A stretch of 64,000 nucleotides of DNA from Asaia siamensis (GTDB lineage: Bacteria > Pseudomonadota > Alphaproteobacteria > Acetobacterales > Acetobacteraceae): assembly GCF_014635085.1 (NCBI RefSeq), contig NZ_BMCH01000002.1:124001-188000 (forward strand). The letters are read 5' to 3'. The notes under the pieces were generated by a model. It did no database searches. It was not told the DNA's origin and saw nothing but the letters and a program-made list of their open reading frames with translations. Numbering within the stretch: position 1 is the stretch's first letter; each line of letters begins with the position of its first letter. A program made the position numbers and the translations under genes. Shown one piece after another: positions 26,326-35,633 of this stretch.

Positions 26326-27506
26326 GCCGGGCGGGACTGGCTGGCTGTAATGACCGCCTCGGCCAGGCGCGTGATATCCGTGCTGTCATGAGCGGCACTC
26401 AGGGCCAGACGCAGCCGGGCCGAGCCGGGTGGCACGGTAGGCGGTCTGATGGCGATAGTGAGAAAACCCTGTTGCTCCAGCCTGCCCGCAACAGCGAGTG
26501 TCGTTTCTTCATCGCCGAGAATGACGGGCACGATCTGGGTGGTTGAAAGCCCGGTATTGATTCCGGCGTCGCCGAGCAGGCCGCGCAATGTCGCAGCATT
26601 CTGCTGAAGCGCGTGTCGCTGCGGGTCGAGACCGGGCACGAGTTCGAGCGCGGCATCCATCGCGCCCAGCATCGGGGGCGAGGGTGCTGTGCTGTAAATG
26701 AAGCCGGAACTCGTCGTGATGAGCCAGTCGCAGAGTGCGCGCGATCCGGCGATATAGGCACCCATGCCGCCAAGTGCCTTGCTGAACGTGCCCATCACGA
26801 GATCGACCTCGTGACCATGAGAGAGGCCGCGACCCTGCGGACCGAGTACGCCGGTCGCATGGGCTTCATCGAGATAGAAGAACGCATCATAGCGTCTTGC
26901 GAGCGCTGAAAGCGCCGCGATATCGGCTGTGTCGCCATCCATCGAGAACACGCTCTCTGTCAGGATGAAGCGCATACCGGGCAGATCGGCGTGGCGCTTG
27001 AGCAGGGCTTCAAGATGGTCGAGATCGTTATGACGAAAGCGGATCTGCCTTACGCCTGAGGCAGCGCAGCCCTGATGCATGCTGGCATGGTTGAGCTTGT
27101 CGCAAAAAACAAGCGGTGCCTCGCCGGTCTGTTCTTTCGCAAGGCGGAACAGCGCAGGCAGGACGGCAGCATTGGCCTGCCAGCCAGAGGCGAAAAGCAG
27201 CGTAGCCTCTGTGCCCTTAAACGCGGCCAGCCGGGTTTCGACCTGCTCGTGAAGGTCGAGCGTGCCCGAAACCAGTCGCGACGCGCGTGACCCGGTGCCA
27301 TGGCGCAAGGCCCAGTCGGCAGCACGCTCGCGCAGCATTTTGTGACCCGAGAGGCCGAGATAATCATTGGATGAGAAATCGCGTATGGCCTGCCCGTGAC
27401 GCAGCACCTGATCTGGCGTTCGTTGCAGGGGGCGCAGTCGACGACGCAGGGCGCGTGCCTCAAGAGAGTCGAGGGCCTGTCTGAGAAGCGGATCGAAACG
27501 CGTCAT
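26322..27506 (-). CDS. bioF: 8-amino-7-oxononanoate synthase
   Basis: The 394-residue PLP enzyme has the FSSNDYLGL opening, NHASMHQG, DEAHATGVLGPQGRG and the PLP lysine in TFSKALGG (Lys243). It condenses pimeloyl-ACP with alanine. Related 5-aminolevulinate and serine-palmitoyl enzymes share the fold, but the operon settles the role. It is the first gene of the minus-strand unit bioF, bioH-like, bioC-bioD, all joined by four-base overlaps; 62 bases separate its start from the upstream SDR gene stop. Confidence 0.94.
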   Translation of the reverse strand: MTRFDPLLRQALDSLEARALRRRLRPLQRTPDQVLRHGQAIRDFSSNDYLGLSGHKMLRERAADWALRHGTGSRASRLVSGTLDLHEQVETRLAAFKGTEATLLFASGWQANAAVLPALFRLAKEQTGEAPLVFCDKLNHASMHQGCAASGVRQIRFRHNDLDHLEALLKRHADLPGMRFILTESVFSMDGDTADIAALSALARRYDAFFYLDEAHATGVLGPQGRGLSHGHEVDLVMGTFSKALGGMGAYIAGSRALCDWLITTSSGFIYSTAPSPPMLGAMDAALELVPGLDPQRHALQQNAATLRGLLGDAGINTGLSTTQIVPVILGDEETTLAVAGRLEQQGFLTIAIRPPTVPPGSARLRLALSAAHDSTDITRLAEAVITASQSRPA

Positions 27507-27568
27507 GCCCTGTCCCTGCCGTCGTGACCCGCCCTTGTCAATTGCGCGTTATCATGCCCGAGGTTGCG

Positions 27569-28444
27569 TTACCGCTTCATGGCCTTTCGGTAGCCGCGCC
27601 GACCGAGAAGGCCGAGCAGCGGCAGACAAAGGCGCAGCAGGCAGGGGGCCAGCATGCATAACCGGCCGAAAGTGCCATCAATCGCTGGCAGGAACCGTTC
27701 TTCCCGATGCCGGGTAAGCTGATCGGTCACGGCCCTGGCAACCAGATCGGGGTCGAGGGGCGTGCTGACATAATTCAGCATCGACCCGCCCTGCTGCATT
27801 TCGCGGGTCAGCATGTCGGTCTGCACGGCACCGGGGAAAACGGTGCTGACCAGAATGCCGCGCGAACGCACTTCCTGAGCGAGCGAGAGGGCAAAACTGC
27901 GCAGCCCGGCTTTTGCGGCGGCATAGACAGCACTTCCCGCCAGCGGCATGACCGCAGCCATCGAGTTGACGAAAACGATGCGGCTCTTCTGTGGGCCATC
28001 GACCGTTTGCATCAGAGGCAGCATCAGGCGTGTCAGCAGAATAGGCGCGCTGAGGTTGAGAGCGATCTGATCGGCAATAGCGGCTTCATCGCTTTGGGCG
28101 ACGGGTGATGGCGCAATCGTGCCTGCACAGTGAATGACGGCGAAAACGGGCTCGCTGTTTTCACCGATCAGGGCAGAGGCCTCGCTCAGTGCGTCAGGTG
28201 AGCCGAGATCGCAGGGTAGGTGAATAAAGGCATCGTTCTCGATCGCCGGCGCTGACCGGCAGAGCGCGATAACCTGATAATCGAGGGCGAGCAGGCGCCT
28301 TGCGATCAGAATACCGATTCCGCCCGATGCGCCGGTCAGAACCACGCGCTTCCGATGTCGGGGCGAGATAGTCAGGCCATGTTCGGTCTCGCGAGAGAAA
28401 GAAGTCGCGAGAGAAGCGCCCTGCAGGGGGGAAGAAACCGTCAT
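27569..28444 (-). CDS. Short-chain dehydrogenase/reductase
   Basis: The 291-residue protein has TGASGGIGILIARRL for the dinucleotide, a catalytic serine in VNSMAA and the YxxxK pair in AVYAAAKAGLRSF, so unlike the SDR at 15222 it is intact. The C-terminus adds a hydrophobic tail (LAPCLLRLCLPLLGLLG) that may touch the membrane. ATG at 28444 is used; a start at 28474 is possible and neither site is strong. Substrate is unknown. It lies upstream of bioF on the same strand. Confidence 0.83.
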   Translation of the reverse strand: MTVSSPLQGASLATSFSRETEHGLTISPRHRKRVVLTGASGGIGILIARRLLALDYQVIALCRSAPAIENDAFIHLPCDLGSPDALSEASALIGENSEPVFAVIHCAGTIAPSPVAQSDEAAIADQIALNLSAPILLTRLMLPLMQTVDGPQKSRIVFVNSMAAVMPLAGSAVYAAAKAGLRSFALSLAQEVRSRGILVSTVFPGAVQTDMLTREMQQGGSMLNYVSTPLDPDLVARAVTDQLTRHREERFLPAIDGTFGRLCMLAPCLLRLCLPLLGLLGRRGYRKAMKR

Positions 28445-28579
28445 GCATTCCGTCTTACCCTCGAAATTCGGCATGAGACATGCGAATTCGATAGGGTGCG
28501 GTCTTTTTTAATCTCGACCTTTCCCCTCCCGCGCTCTGACGCAGGAGGGCGCCCGGTCAGGGGCGTGACAATCGGGCTG

Positions 28580-29008
28580 TCAGTTCAGATGGCCGAGATT
28601 GCGGAAATCCTGCTTCGTCTTGTCGGAAAGCGCTTTCATGCGTTCGTGCTGCGCCTTCTGGTCGGCACGGAACTGGTCCAGCTTCTGGGTGCGCTCTTCC
28701 TTGATCTGGTTGAGCTTGTTCTTCTGATCCTCGATCTTGCCCTGGATCTTCTCGCGCTCGCGCTCAGGAGCATTGGTATATTTGTCGCGCAGGTCGTCGA
28801 TTTTTTTCTGGCGCGCTGCGGCGGCGTCGCGGTTCTTCTGCTGCCAGTTTTCCACACGCTGGTTCAGGCAGTTTTCCTTGTTGGCCAGGCGACCGATCAT
28901 ATCGGTGCCGGAAGTATTGTTGTTGCATCCCGAAGTCTGGGCATGAGCCAGAGGCATGGAAACCAGAGATGCTAACGCCATGGAGGATAAAAAACGGGTC
29001 TTGTTCAT
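28580..29008 (-). CDS. Small exported coiled-coil protein, unknown function
   Basis: The 142-residue protein has a signal peptide (FLSSMALASLVSMPLAHAQ) and then a highly charged, Lys/Glu/Gln-rich helix from about residue 45 to 135 that should form a coiled coil. Two cysteines (C28 and C47) remain in the mature part and could form a disulfide. I do not recognise a family. It stands alone, with a stem formed by CCCTCC...GGAGGG between it and the downstream SDR gene. Confidence 0.7.
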   Translation of the reverse strand: MNKTRFLSSMALASLVSMPLAHAQTSGCNNNTSGTDMIGRLANKENCLNQRVENWQQKNRDAAAARQKKIDDLRDKYTNAPEREREKIQGKIEDQKNKLNQIKEERTQKLDQFRADQKAQHERMKALSDKTKQDFRNLGHLN

Positions 29009-29086
29009 GATTTCTCTCGATCAGATACTGATGGCGTACTTTAAATGAGCTCAATGTGTCGAATATGCGGCGTGAAAGTCAGATAT

Positions 29087-30169
29087 CTATCTGGATTTCC
29101 GGCTCTTTACAGAGCGATCACGCATTTTCTGCAGCAACTGGCGTGCCGCGACGAGATCAAATTTCTGCGCCTGCCTGCGTCCGCGGGCCATATATTCCGC
29201 CCTGAGTGCCGGATCGCCGATCATGCGCAGCAGCGCCCGCTCAAGGGCATCGCCATCATCGGGCAAAGCGAGGAGGGCGGCGTCTCCGACCACTTCCGGC
29301 AGGCCGCCGCGAGGCGAGGCGATGACCGCCGCACCGCTGGCCATGGCTTCGAGTGCGGTCAGGCCGAAAGGTTCAGGCCAGCGGCTCGGCACCACCACGA
29401 TCGACGCGGCGGCCATGGCCTCGAGCACCTGATGATGCATCTGATAACCGCAGAGCGTGATGCCCGCTGCGCGCGCATCGGTCTCGACCCGATCGACGAA
29501 GGTCGTGCGGGGTGAGTTGAAGCGGAAACGATCGGCGCCGATCATGATGGCGCGCCATTCCGGCGCTTGCGCGCTGATGGCCGACCAGGCGCGTACAAAG
29601 GCGTCGGCGCCCTTGTCCGACACCATGCGCCCCGCAAACAGGACAAGCTTGGCGCGCTCTGCCGGTGGTTCGGGCAGGGTTGAGAGATCCAGACAGTTCG
29701 GCATGACCGTAACCGGGCCGTCATCCAGATCTTCCAGAAAGCGGCGGCGCAGCCAGAGAGAGACGGTGAAGACGCGCACACGCTGCATCAATTCCTGTCT
29801 CTGGCGGGGACGCTTGGCGCCGTGCATGTCCTGCGGGTCGTTATGCAGGATGAGATGAACGGGAATGCCGCACCGGCTCAGGGCATAGGCGAGGGCAGGG
29901 CGGTTATGCACCTCGATGAGATCGGGCTTGTGCCGACGAATCTCACGCTGGCAAGCAATGCGGTAACGCGTGCCATCGCGTCTCCAGCGATGCAGGCCGC
30001 CCGGCTCGGTGATGGCAAAAAACTGCCCGCCCGGCAGGGGCGTGCCCGTTACCTCGGTGCCGATGACGATGTCGTCAGGCGTGGCGAGACGTGATACCAG
30101 AAGCGCGATGGCGCCCGCCCGGTCCGGCGCATAGCCTTCCCGGCGGGGGAGAACGGTCAGAACTCTCAT
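29087..30169 (-). CDS. GT4-family glycosyltransferase
   Basis: The 360-residue protein has the GT-B fold of family 4: VLFAGRMVSDKGADAF in the nucleotide-sugar half and the acidic motif EPFGLTALEAMASGAAVIAS, with the catalytic EX7E arrangement. It should transfer a sugar from an NDP-sugar in cell-surface glycan synthesis. Donor and acceptor are unknown. Its stop precedes, and its start follows by four bases, the Nudix gene stop at 30174, so it is second in a Nudix-glycosyltransferase pair. Confidence 0.85.
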   Translation of the reverse strand: MRVLTVLPRREGYAPDRAGAIALLVSRLATPDDIVIGTEVTGTPLPGGQFFAITEPGGLHRWRRDGTRYRIACQREIRRHKPDLIEVHNRPALAYALSRCGIPVHLILHNDPQDMHGAKRPRQRQELMQRVRVFTVSLWLRRRFLEDLDDGPVTVMPNCLDLSTLPEPPAERAKLVLFAGRMVSDKGADAFVRAWSAISAQAPEWRAIMIGADRFRFNSPRTTFVDRVETDARAAGITLCGYQMHHQVLEAMAAASIVVVPSRWPEPFGLTALEAMASGAAVIASPRGGLPEVVGDAALLALPDDGDALERALLRMIGDPALRAEYMARGRRQAQKFDLVAARQLLQKMRDRSVKSRKSR

Positions 30170-30173
30170 GGTG

Positions 30174-30806
30174 TCAGTCGTAATCCGTCGCCAGCTCGGG
30201 GTGGTCGTAATGATCGAACATGCGGGCGAGCTGAGATGGCTGCAGGCGACCGAGAGAGAGATCAGTCGGCAGATCGTGTCGATCGAACCAGCCTATGCCG
30301 GAGGTTTCGAGATTATCGATCGTTGGCGTGCCCCCTGTCAGGCGACAGAGATAAAAGACTTTGGCGCAGCTGAAGAGATCGGGCGGGTGCCCCTGCCGGT
30401 CGCGATCCCACAAGGCGGCAAGCTTCGTGATCTCGGCAGTATAGCCGCTTTCTTCCAGCACTTCCTTCAGGGTGTTCTGGGCCGTGGTGAGGTTCACATC
30501 GGCCCAGCCGCCGGGCAGCGTCCAGCGATCGTGGTCGATCGCCTCGCGCACCATCAGGATCTGGCCCTGTTCGTTGAAGACGGCGCCGCGCACATCGATT
30601 TTGGGCGTGGCATAGCCACGTTCATTTTCCAGAAGGGTCAGAATGGGCTCGGGTGTCGTGCTGCTCAGGGCTGCGAGCATGTTCGATGAAAGCAGACGAA
30701 GCTGCTCATAACGTTCGCGATCATAGGGATTCTGGCAGAAGGTCAGACCATTCTGGGCGATTGCCTGTACATCCCTTGCCCAAACCAGCCATTGCGGTGC
30801 GCTCAT
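30174..30806 (-). CDS. Nudix hydrolase with N-terminal Nudix-associated domain
   Basis: The 210-residue protein has an N-terminal helical domain (MSAPQWLVWARDVQAIAQ) and then the Nudix box region GGWADVNLTTAQ...LKEVLEESGY (near residue 100). The family normally reads GGWADVNExP...REVxEESG; here the first Glu is Leu and the Arg is Lys, while the EExG glutamates that bind metal remain. It probably hydrolyses a nucleoside-diphosphate sugar such as ADP-ribose. ATG at 30806 was chosen because AGAAGGA lies eight bases upstream; a TTG start at 30833 is unlikely. Confidence 0.85.
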   Translation of the reverse strand: MSAPQWLVWARDVQAIAQNGLTFCQNPYDRERYEQLRLLSSNMLAALSSTTPEPILTLLENERGYATPKIDVRGAVFNEQGQILMVREAIDHDRWTLPGGWADVNLTTAQNTLKEVLEESGYTAEITKLAALWDRDRQGHPPDLFSCAKVFYLCRLTGGTPTIDNLETSGIGWFDRHDLPTDLSLGRLQPSQLARMFDHYDHPELATDYD

Positions 30807-31027
30807 CCCGAGGTCCTTCTGCTCAAGCCTCAATATAGACCGGATCGGTGCGGTCGTAAAACACTCTCCCGACCCGTGGGATGCGTCATGAACGCAATTG
30901 TCTCATGTCAGATCCATGAAGACTTTACGTGCAGAACAGGAAAGAACGTGCAGATAACTTGAGTCCTTCTCCCTTATTTGCCACATGGAAGGCCTCTGAT
31001 CCTGACGCCCGAAAGACGGATATTCAC

Positions 31028-32131
31028 GTGAAAATCAACGGCACGCCCTATCGCAGCGTCTGGCGCGACGCACATGACCCCGAACTGGTACATATTTTCG
31101 ACCAGACGAAACTGCCCTGGACGCTCGATATTCTCGCGCTGCGCGACGAGGCGCAGGTGGCCCATGCCATACGCAGCATGCAGGTGCGCGGTGCGCCGCT
31201 GATCGGCGCCGTGGCCGCCTATGGGCTTGCTTTCGCGCTTCAGAAGGATGCGTCGGATAAGGGGCTCACGGAGGCTGCAGCGATGCTGGTCGAGACGCGA
31301 CCGACCGCCATCAATCTGCGCTGGGCCATCGAGCGCATGGTCGCGCATCTAAGCCCGCTCTCGCCCGATTCCCGCGTGGCAGCTGCCTATGCAGAGGCCG
31401 ATGCGATCTGCGATGAAGACGTGCAGGTCAATGAATCCATCGGTCGTCACGGGCTGGAACTGTTTCGCGCCCTCTGGGAAAAGCGTCGCCCGGGCCAGGA
31501 GCGTCTGAATATCCTGACTCATTGCAATGCGGGCTGGATTGCGACTGTCGACTGGGGCACGGCTCTTGCGCCCATCTACATGGCGCATGATGCCGGTCTG
31601 CCGGTGCATGTCTGGGTGGATGAAACCCGTCCGCGCAATCAGGGGGCCCTGCTCACCGCATGGGAACTGGGCGCGCATGGCGTGCCGCATACCCTGCTGG
31701 CCGATAATGCTGGCGGCCATCTGATGCAGCATGGCGAGGTCGATCTGGTGATCGTTGGCACAGACCGTGTGACGCGTCAGGGCGATGTTGCCAACAAGAT
31801 CGGCACCTATCTCAAGGCGCTTGCCGCACAGGACAATGACGTACCGTTCTGGGTGGCGCTGCCTTCCTCCACCATCGACTGGCGCGTGACCGATGGCGTG
31901 AAGGAAATCCCGATCGAGGAGCGCTCGGGTGAGGAAGTGACCTATGTGCACGGTCTCGACGAGCAGGGTCAGGCGGCGCGTCTGCGTGTCACGCCAAAAG
32001 GCACCAGGACCGCCAACCCGGCATTCGATGTGACACCGGCGCGTCTCGTCTCGGGGCTTCTTACCGAGCGCGGGCGATGCGATGCCACTGCCGAAGGTCT
32101 GGCTGCCCTGTTCCCCGATCTGGCAGGCTGA
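31028..32131 (+). CDS. mtnA: S-methyl-5-thioribose-1-phosphate isomerase
   Basis: The 367-residue enzyme has the catalytic cysteine in LTHCNAGWIAT and the aspartate in IVGTDRVTRQGDVANKIGTY. It converts 5-methylthioribose-1-phosphate to the ribulose form in methionine salvage or the related isoprenoid shunt. A GTG at 31028 (reading VKINGTPYRS) fits the usual family start MKINGTPYRS; the frame extends to a GTG at 30929, but that extension is not family-like. No other methionine-salvage gene is adjacent. Confidence 0.9.
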   Translation: MKINGTPYRSVWRDAHDPELVHIFDQTKLPWTLDILALRDEAQVAHAIRSMQVRGAPLIGAVAAYGLAFALQKDASDKGLTEAAAMLVETRPTAINLRWAIERMVAHLSPLSPDSRVAAAYAEADAICDEDVQVNESIGRHGLELFRALWEKRRPGQERLNILTHCNAGWIATVDWGTALAPIYMAHDAGLPVHVWVDETRPRNQGALLTAWELGAHGVPHTLLADNAGGHLMQHGEVDLVIVGTDRVTRQGDVANKIGTYLKALAAQDNDVPFWVALPSSTIDWRVTDGVKEIPIEERSGEEVTYVHGLDEQGQAARLRVTPKGTRTANPAFDVTPARLVSGLLTERGRCDATAEGLAALFPDLAG

Positions 32132-32243
32132 CTTGCTGTTGAGAGGGCGGCACTTGACCGAAGGGTCGCTCTCGTTCCTATCTCCTTGTCATGAACCGGC
32201 GCTGTTCGGCTCTCGTTACGCGTTTGAGGAATAGGAACAAATC

Positions 32244-33200
32244 ATGAGCGCCGGACTGTCTTATCTGCCATCGAACCGCCTGCCTTCAGCACGTCTGACC
32301 TGGCGTCTGCTGCCGGCTCTGGGCCTGCTGGGCCTGATCCCGGGCTGTTCGGAGCCGGTGCAGCCCGTCGCCCAGGGCGTCGCGCAAACGCCCATGGCGC
32401 AATACGCGAATGGCCGAACCGGCCCCTATGGCGTCGATGGCCATGTGCCCGATTTTGCCTCGCGCAATTTTGTCCCGTTCAATCGTCAGGATGTCGTAGC
32501 CATCGCCATGCGCGAATGGCGGATGTTCGGCATGCCGGTGAGCGATGACGATCCGGAAGAGCGCCCCGATGCCAGTGTTCCCTCGCTCAAGCCGGAGCGT
32601 ATTCCCGGTCTGTGGCAGCGCGTGGGTGAATATTGGTGGATCGGGCAGGACCCTTATGAGACCGAGGTCTCCTGGAGCGGCAAATACAATGCCGATGGCC
32701 AGCTCTTCCGCCCGGAGAATGACGGGCATTACGCGTGGTCTGCCGCATTCATCTCCTATGTGATGCGCGTCGCTGGCGCGAATGACCGCTTTCCCTATTC
32801 GCCCAATCATTCGACCTATATCAATGCCGCCGCCTCGGGCCAGTCGACCGGGCTGCGCGCCCAGGACCCGAAGACCTACATACCGCAGCTCGGCGATCTG
32901 CTCTGTGTCGGTCGTGGCAAGAGCCGCAGCGTGACTTTTGCCATGCTGCCGACCTCCTACGGCTTTCCGTCGCATTGCGGCATCGTGGTGGCAACGCATC
33001 AGAATGCCCCGCCTTTCGGCAATGAGCTGAGCATCATTGGCGGCAATGTGGACGACACGGTGTCGCTCACCCATGTGCCGACCGATTCGAACGGCGCCCT
33101 GGCGACAGCCGAGGGGCAGTTCTACGATACGCGTTATCCCTGGTGTGCCGTGCTTCAGGTACTTTACGACGCCGATCGCGAGCCGGATAGCGGGCAGTAA
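32244..33200 (+). CDS. DUF2272-type lipoprotein
   Basis: The 318-residue protein has a lipoprotein signal peptide ending in GLLGLIPGC (Cys35). The mature part matches the DUF2272 type: REWRMFG, WQRVGEYWW, then HYAWSAAFISYVMR and HSTYINAA, ending with the SIIGGNVDDTVS block. The HY-AWSAAFIS region with its later His resembles an NlpC/P60-like or CHAP-like fold, but I cannot confirm catalysis. The ATG at 32244 follows AGGAAC. It lies 11 bases ahead of bioA, so the two are probably co-transcribed. Confidence 0.75.
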   Translation: MSAGLSYLPSNRLPSARLTWRLLPALGLLGLIPGCSEPVQPVAQGVAQTPMAQYANGRTGPYGVDGHVPDFASRNFVPFNRQDVVAIAMREWRMFGMPVSDDDPEERPDASVPSLKPERIPGLWQRVGEYWWIGQDPYETEVSWSGKYNADGQLFRPENDGHYAWSAAFISYVMRVAGANDRFPYSPNHSTYINAAASGQSTGLRAQDPKTYIPQLGDLLCVGRGKSRSVTFAMLPTSYGFPSHCGIVVATHQNAPPFGNELSIIGGNVDDTVSLTHVPTDSNGALATAEGQFYDTRYPWCAVLQVLYDADREPDSGQ

Positions 33201-33211
33201 GGCAGCCCTGC

Positions 33212-34486
33212 ATGAGCACCGACATCTCGACCGGCCTGCTGCAAATCTGGCTGCCCTATACCCAGATGAAGACCGCGCCGATGCCTTTGGTCGCGACGCG
33301 CACTGAAGGCACGACAATCGTGCTGGAAGACGGGCGCGAACTGGTCGATGGCATTGCTTCGTGGTGGACGGCTTGCCACGGCTATAACCATCCGCATATA
33401 CGTGCCCGTATAGGCGCGCAGCTCGAGCGTATGCCGCATGTGATGCTGGGCGGTCTTGTGCATGAACCGGTGAAAGACCTGTCGCGTCGCCTTGCGGCCT
33501 TGCTGCCGGGTGATCTTGACCACTGCTTCTATACCGATAGCGGTTCGGTTGCTGTCGAGGTCGCCATGAAAATGGCGATCCAGTACTGGATCAATCGAGG
33601 CGTGACGGGGCGGAAAAAGCTGTTGTCCTTCCGTGATGGCTATCACGGCGACACGCTGGCCACGATGTCGATCTGCGACCCAGAAGAAGGGATGCACAGC
33701 CTTTTCGCGGGAGCTTTTCCCGAACAGGTGCTTGCCGATCTGCCGCGCGACAAGGCGCTTATCGACGCGCTTGATACGCTGCTGGCCGAACGCAATCATG
33801 AGATCGCGGCTATTATCGTCGAGCCTCTGGTTCAGGGGGCGAGTGGCATGATCTTCCACACTCCCGAGGTTCTGGCGCGTCTGCGCGTCCTGGCCGACAA
33901 GCACGATGTGCTGCTGATTCTCGATGAAATCTTCACCGGCTTCGGGCGTACCGGCACGATGTTTGCCTGCGAACAGGCCGGTATCGTTCCCGATATCATC
34001 ACGCTTTCAAAAGCACTGACCGGCGGCACCATGGCGCTGGCGGCCACAGTGGCGCGCCGCCATGTATTCGAGGCCTTTTTGTCAGATTCGCCTGTGGCCG
34101 CGCTGATGCATGGGCCGACATTCATGGCAAATCCGCTCGCCTGCACGGCGGCTTGCGCCTCGCTGGAGATCTTCGAGCGTGAGTCGCGTCTCGATCAGGT
34201 CGCCGCTATTGCGCGTCAGCTTTGTGAAGAGCTGGAGCCGTGCCGTGCCCTGCCTGGTGTGCGTGACGTGCGCGTTCTGGGCGCAATTGGCGTGGTGGAA
34301 CTTGATTCAATCGATGACATGAACCGCCTCAAGGCGGCGCTTGTAGCTCATGACGTCTGGGTGCGCCCATTCCGCCAGATCGTTTATCTGACGCCAGCCT
34401 TCACGATTACCCCCGACGCTCTGACGAAGCTCACCGCCGCCATTCAGAGCGTCATTCGCGAAGGGGCCTTTCGCAGGGCTGCCTGA
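33212..34486 (+). CDS. bioA: Adenosylmethionine-8-amino-7-oxononanoate aminotransferase
   Basis: The 424-residue class III aminotransferase has [28 protein letters not shown] and [13 protein letters not shown], the aspartate region [18 protein letters not shown] and the PLP lysine in [10 protein letters not shown]. The WW-xx-HGY pattern marks BioA, which uses SAM as the amino donor to make 7,8-diaminopelargonate. It is separated from the bioF unit by about 6 kb and on the other strand. ATG at 33212 is 11 bases after the DUF2272 gene. Confidence 0.94.
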   Translation: MSTDISTGLLQIWLPYTQMKTAPMPLVATRTEGTTIVLEDGRELVDGIASWWTACHGYNHPHIRARIGAQLERMPHVMLGGLVHEPVKDLSRRLAALLPGDLDHCFYTDSGSVAVEVAMKMAIQYWINRGVTGRKKLLSFRDGYHGDTLATMSICDPEEGMHSLFAGAFPEQVLADLPRDKALIDALDTLLAERNHEIAAIIVEPLVQGASGMIFHTPEVLARLRVLADKHDVLLILDEIFTGFGRTGTMFACEQAGIVPDIITLSKALTGGTMALAATVARRHVFEAFLSDSPVAALMHGPTFMANPLACTAACASLEIFERESRLDQVAAIARQLCEELEPCRALPGVRDVRVLGAIGVVELDSIDDMNRLKAALVAHDVWVRPFRQIVYLTPAFTITPDALTKLTAAIQSVIREGAFRRAA

Positions 34487-34508
34487 TCGCCCGTCAAGGA
34501 ACGATGTG

Positions 34509-34973
34509 ATGAGCCTTCTTCTTGTGCCGCCTTTCACGCATGACACGGCACGTCAGAAAGTACGCCGTGCCGAAAATGGCTGGAACAGCCGCAACCCTGA
34601 GCAGGTCGCTCTGGCCTACAGCCCCGACAGCGTCTGGCGTAACCGGGACTGCTTTCTTCAGGGACGTAAGGCGATCATCGCGTTTCTCACGGAGAAATGG
34701 GCGAGGGAGCATGAATACCGCCTGATCAAGGAACTGTTCGCCCATGACGATGCGCGTATTGCCGTGCGCTTTGCCTATGAATGGCATGATGGTACCGGCC
34801 AGTGGTTTCGGTCTTATGGCAATGAGAACTGGGTTTTCGATGCCGAGGGGCTGATGGCGCGGCGTCTGGCGTCAATCAACGATGTTGCCATAGCCGAAAA
34901 AGACCGCCTGTTTTTCTGGCAACAGGGCACAAGACCTGAAGATCACCCGTCTCTGAGCGATCTCGGTCTCTGA
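34509..34973 (+). CDS. SnoaL/NTF2-like protein (DUF1348 family)
   Basis: The 154-residue protein has the NTF2-like pattern [21 protein letters not shown], split around residues 15-35, then [14 protein letters not shown] and [19 protein letters not shown], characteristic of the DUF1348 subgroup. No enzymatic role is established. ATG at 34509 (after a GTG at 34506) was chosen because AAGGA lies nine bases upstream. It follows bioA by 22 bases and ends at a hairpin-rich convergent region. Confidence 0.85.
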   Translation: MSLLLVPPFTHDTARQKVRRAENGWNSRNPEQVALAYSPDSVWRNRDCFLQGRKAIIAFLTEKWAREHEYRLIKELFAHDDARIAVRFAYEWHDGTGQWFRSYGNENWVFDAEGLMARRLASINDVAIAEKDRLFFWQQGTRPEDHPSLSDLGL

Positions 34974-34983
34974 GCTGAGATTT

Positions 34984-35090
34984 GTGGGGCGCTGACCCAC
35001 CTGCCGGGAAGGGAGGCTTACCCTTCCCATCCCAATTCGAGAATTTCCAAAGGGCGACCTCCCTTGGGTGGAGAATGGGGCAAAGCCCCA
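34984..35090. terminator. Cluster of three hairpins between convergent DUF1348 and sodC genes
   Basis: Three stems are seen: GTGGG/CCCAC (34984-34988 with 34996-35000), GGGAAGGG/CCCTTCCC (35006-35013 with 35021-35028) and TGGGGC-AAA-GCCCCA (35076-35090). A fourth imperfect stem around CCAAAGGG...CCCTTGG lies between. No long T-run follows, so they may act as folded ends of both transcripts rather than classic terminators. The GGGGCGCTG opening recalls the element at 20319-20435. Confidence 0.6.
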
Positions 35091-35099
35091 TGAACCCGC

Positions 35100-35633
35100 T
35101 CAGTTCAGCACAGCACAGGCGACACGGGCACCAGCGCCACCGATGGGCTGGGTCGTGTAGTCGTCAGGGCTTGTATGGACGATCAGGGCCGAGCCATCGG
35201 CGTCTTTCAGGGCGGGACGGCCATCGGCGCCATGCAGGGACACAAGGGTCGAGTAGAGTTCGACGGTCGCCGTGCCATCCTTGGCGACATAGAGATTGGG
35301 CAGATCGCCTGCATCCGTCGCATTGGGGGTCAGTAGCCCATGTACGACGGGGGTGACTGCATGCACATGGCCACCGGCGCTGGTGAATTTCGGCGGGGTG
35401 CAGCTGCCTTTTTCATGAAAATGCATGCCATGCCAGCCAGGAGCGAGGCCCTCGGCGACAACACGCAGCAGGACGCCCTTGGGGGCATCGGTAACGGTCA
35501 CGGTGCCATGAGGCTTGCCATCGGTGCCCAAAAGCGTGCCGCTTGCTGTTTCTGCCGCGTAGGCATGGGGGGCAGCGGTGACGGCAAGGGCAAGAGAAAG
35601 AAGCGAAAGGGTATTTTTGAAAACTGCGCGCAT
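35100..35633 (-). CDS. sodC: Periplasmic Cu/Zn superoxide dismutase
   Basis: The 177-residue precursor has a signal peptide ending AYAAET and the copper ligands His71 and His73 (GMHFHEKGSC), bridging His89, zinc-site His98 and Asp110 and copper His153. The zinc-site His normally two residues before the GDLPN motif is Asp107. Cys78 and Cys173 can form the disulfide and Arg170 the active-site arginine. It removes superoxide in the periplasm. The gene is divergent from a DUF1272 gene across 227 bases and converges on the DUF1348 gene. Confidence 0.9.
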   Translation of the reverse strand: MRAVFKNTLSLLSLALAVTAAPHAYAAETASGTLLGTDGKPHGTVTVTDAPKGVLLRVVAEGLAPGWHGMHFHEKGSCTPPKFTSAGGHVHAVTPVVHGLLTPNATDAGDLPNLYVAKDGTATVELYSTLVSLHGADGRPALKDADGSALIVHTSPDDYTTQPIGGAGARVACAVLN

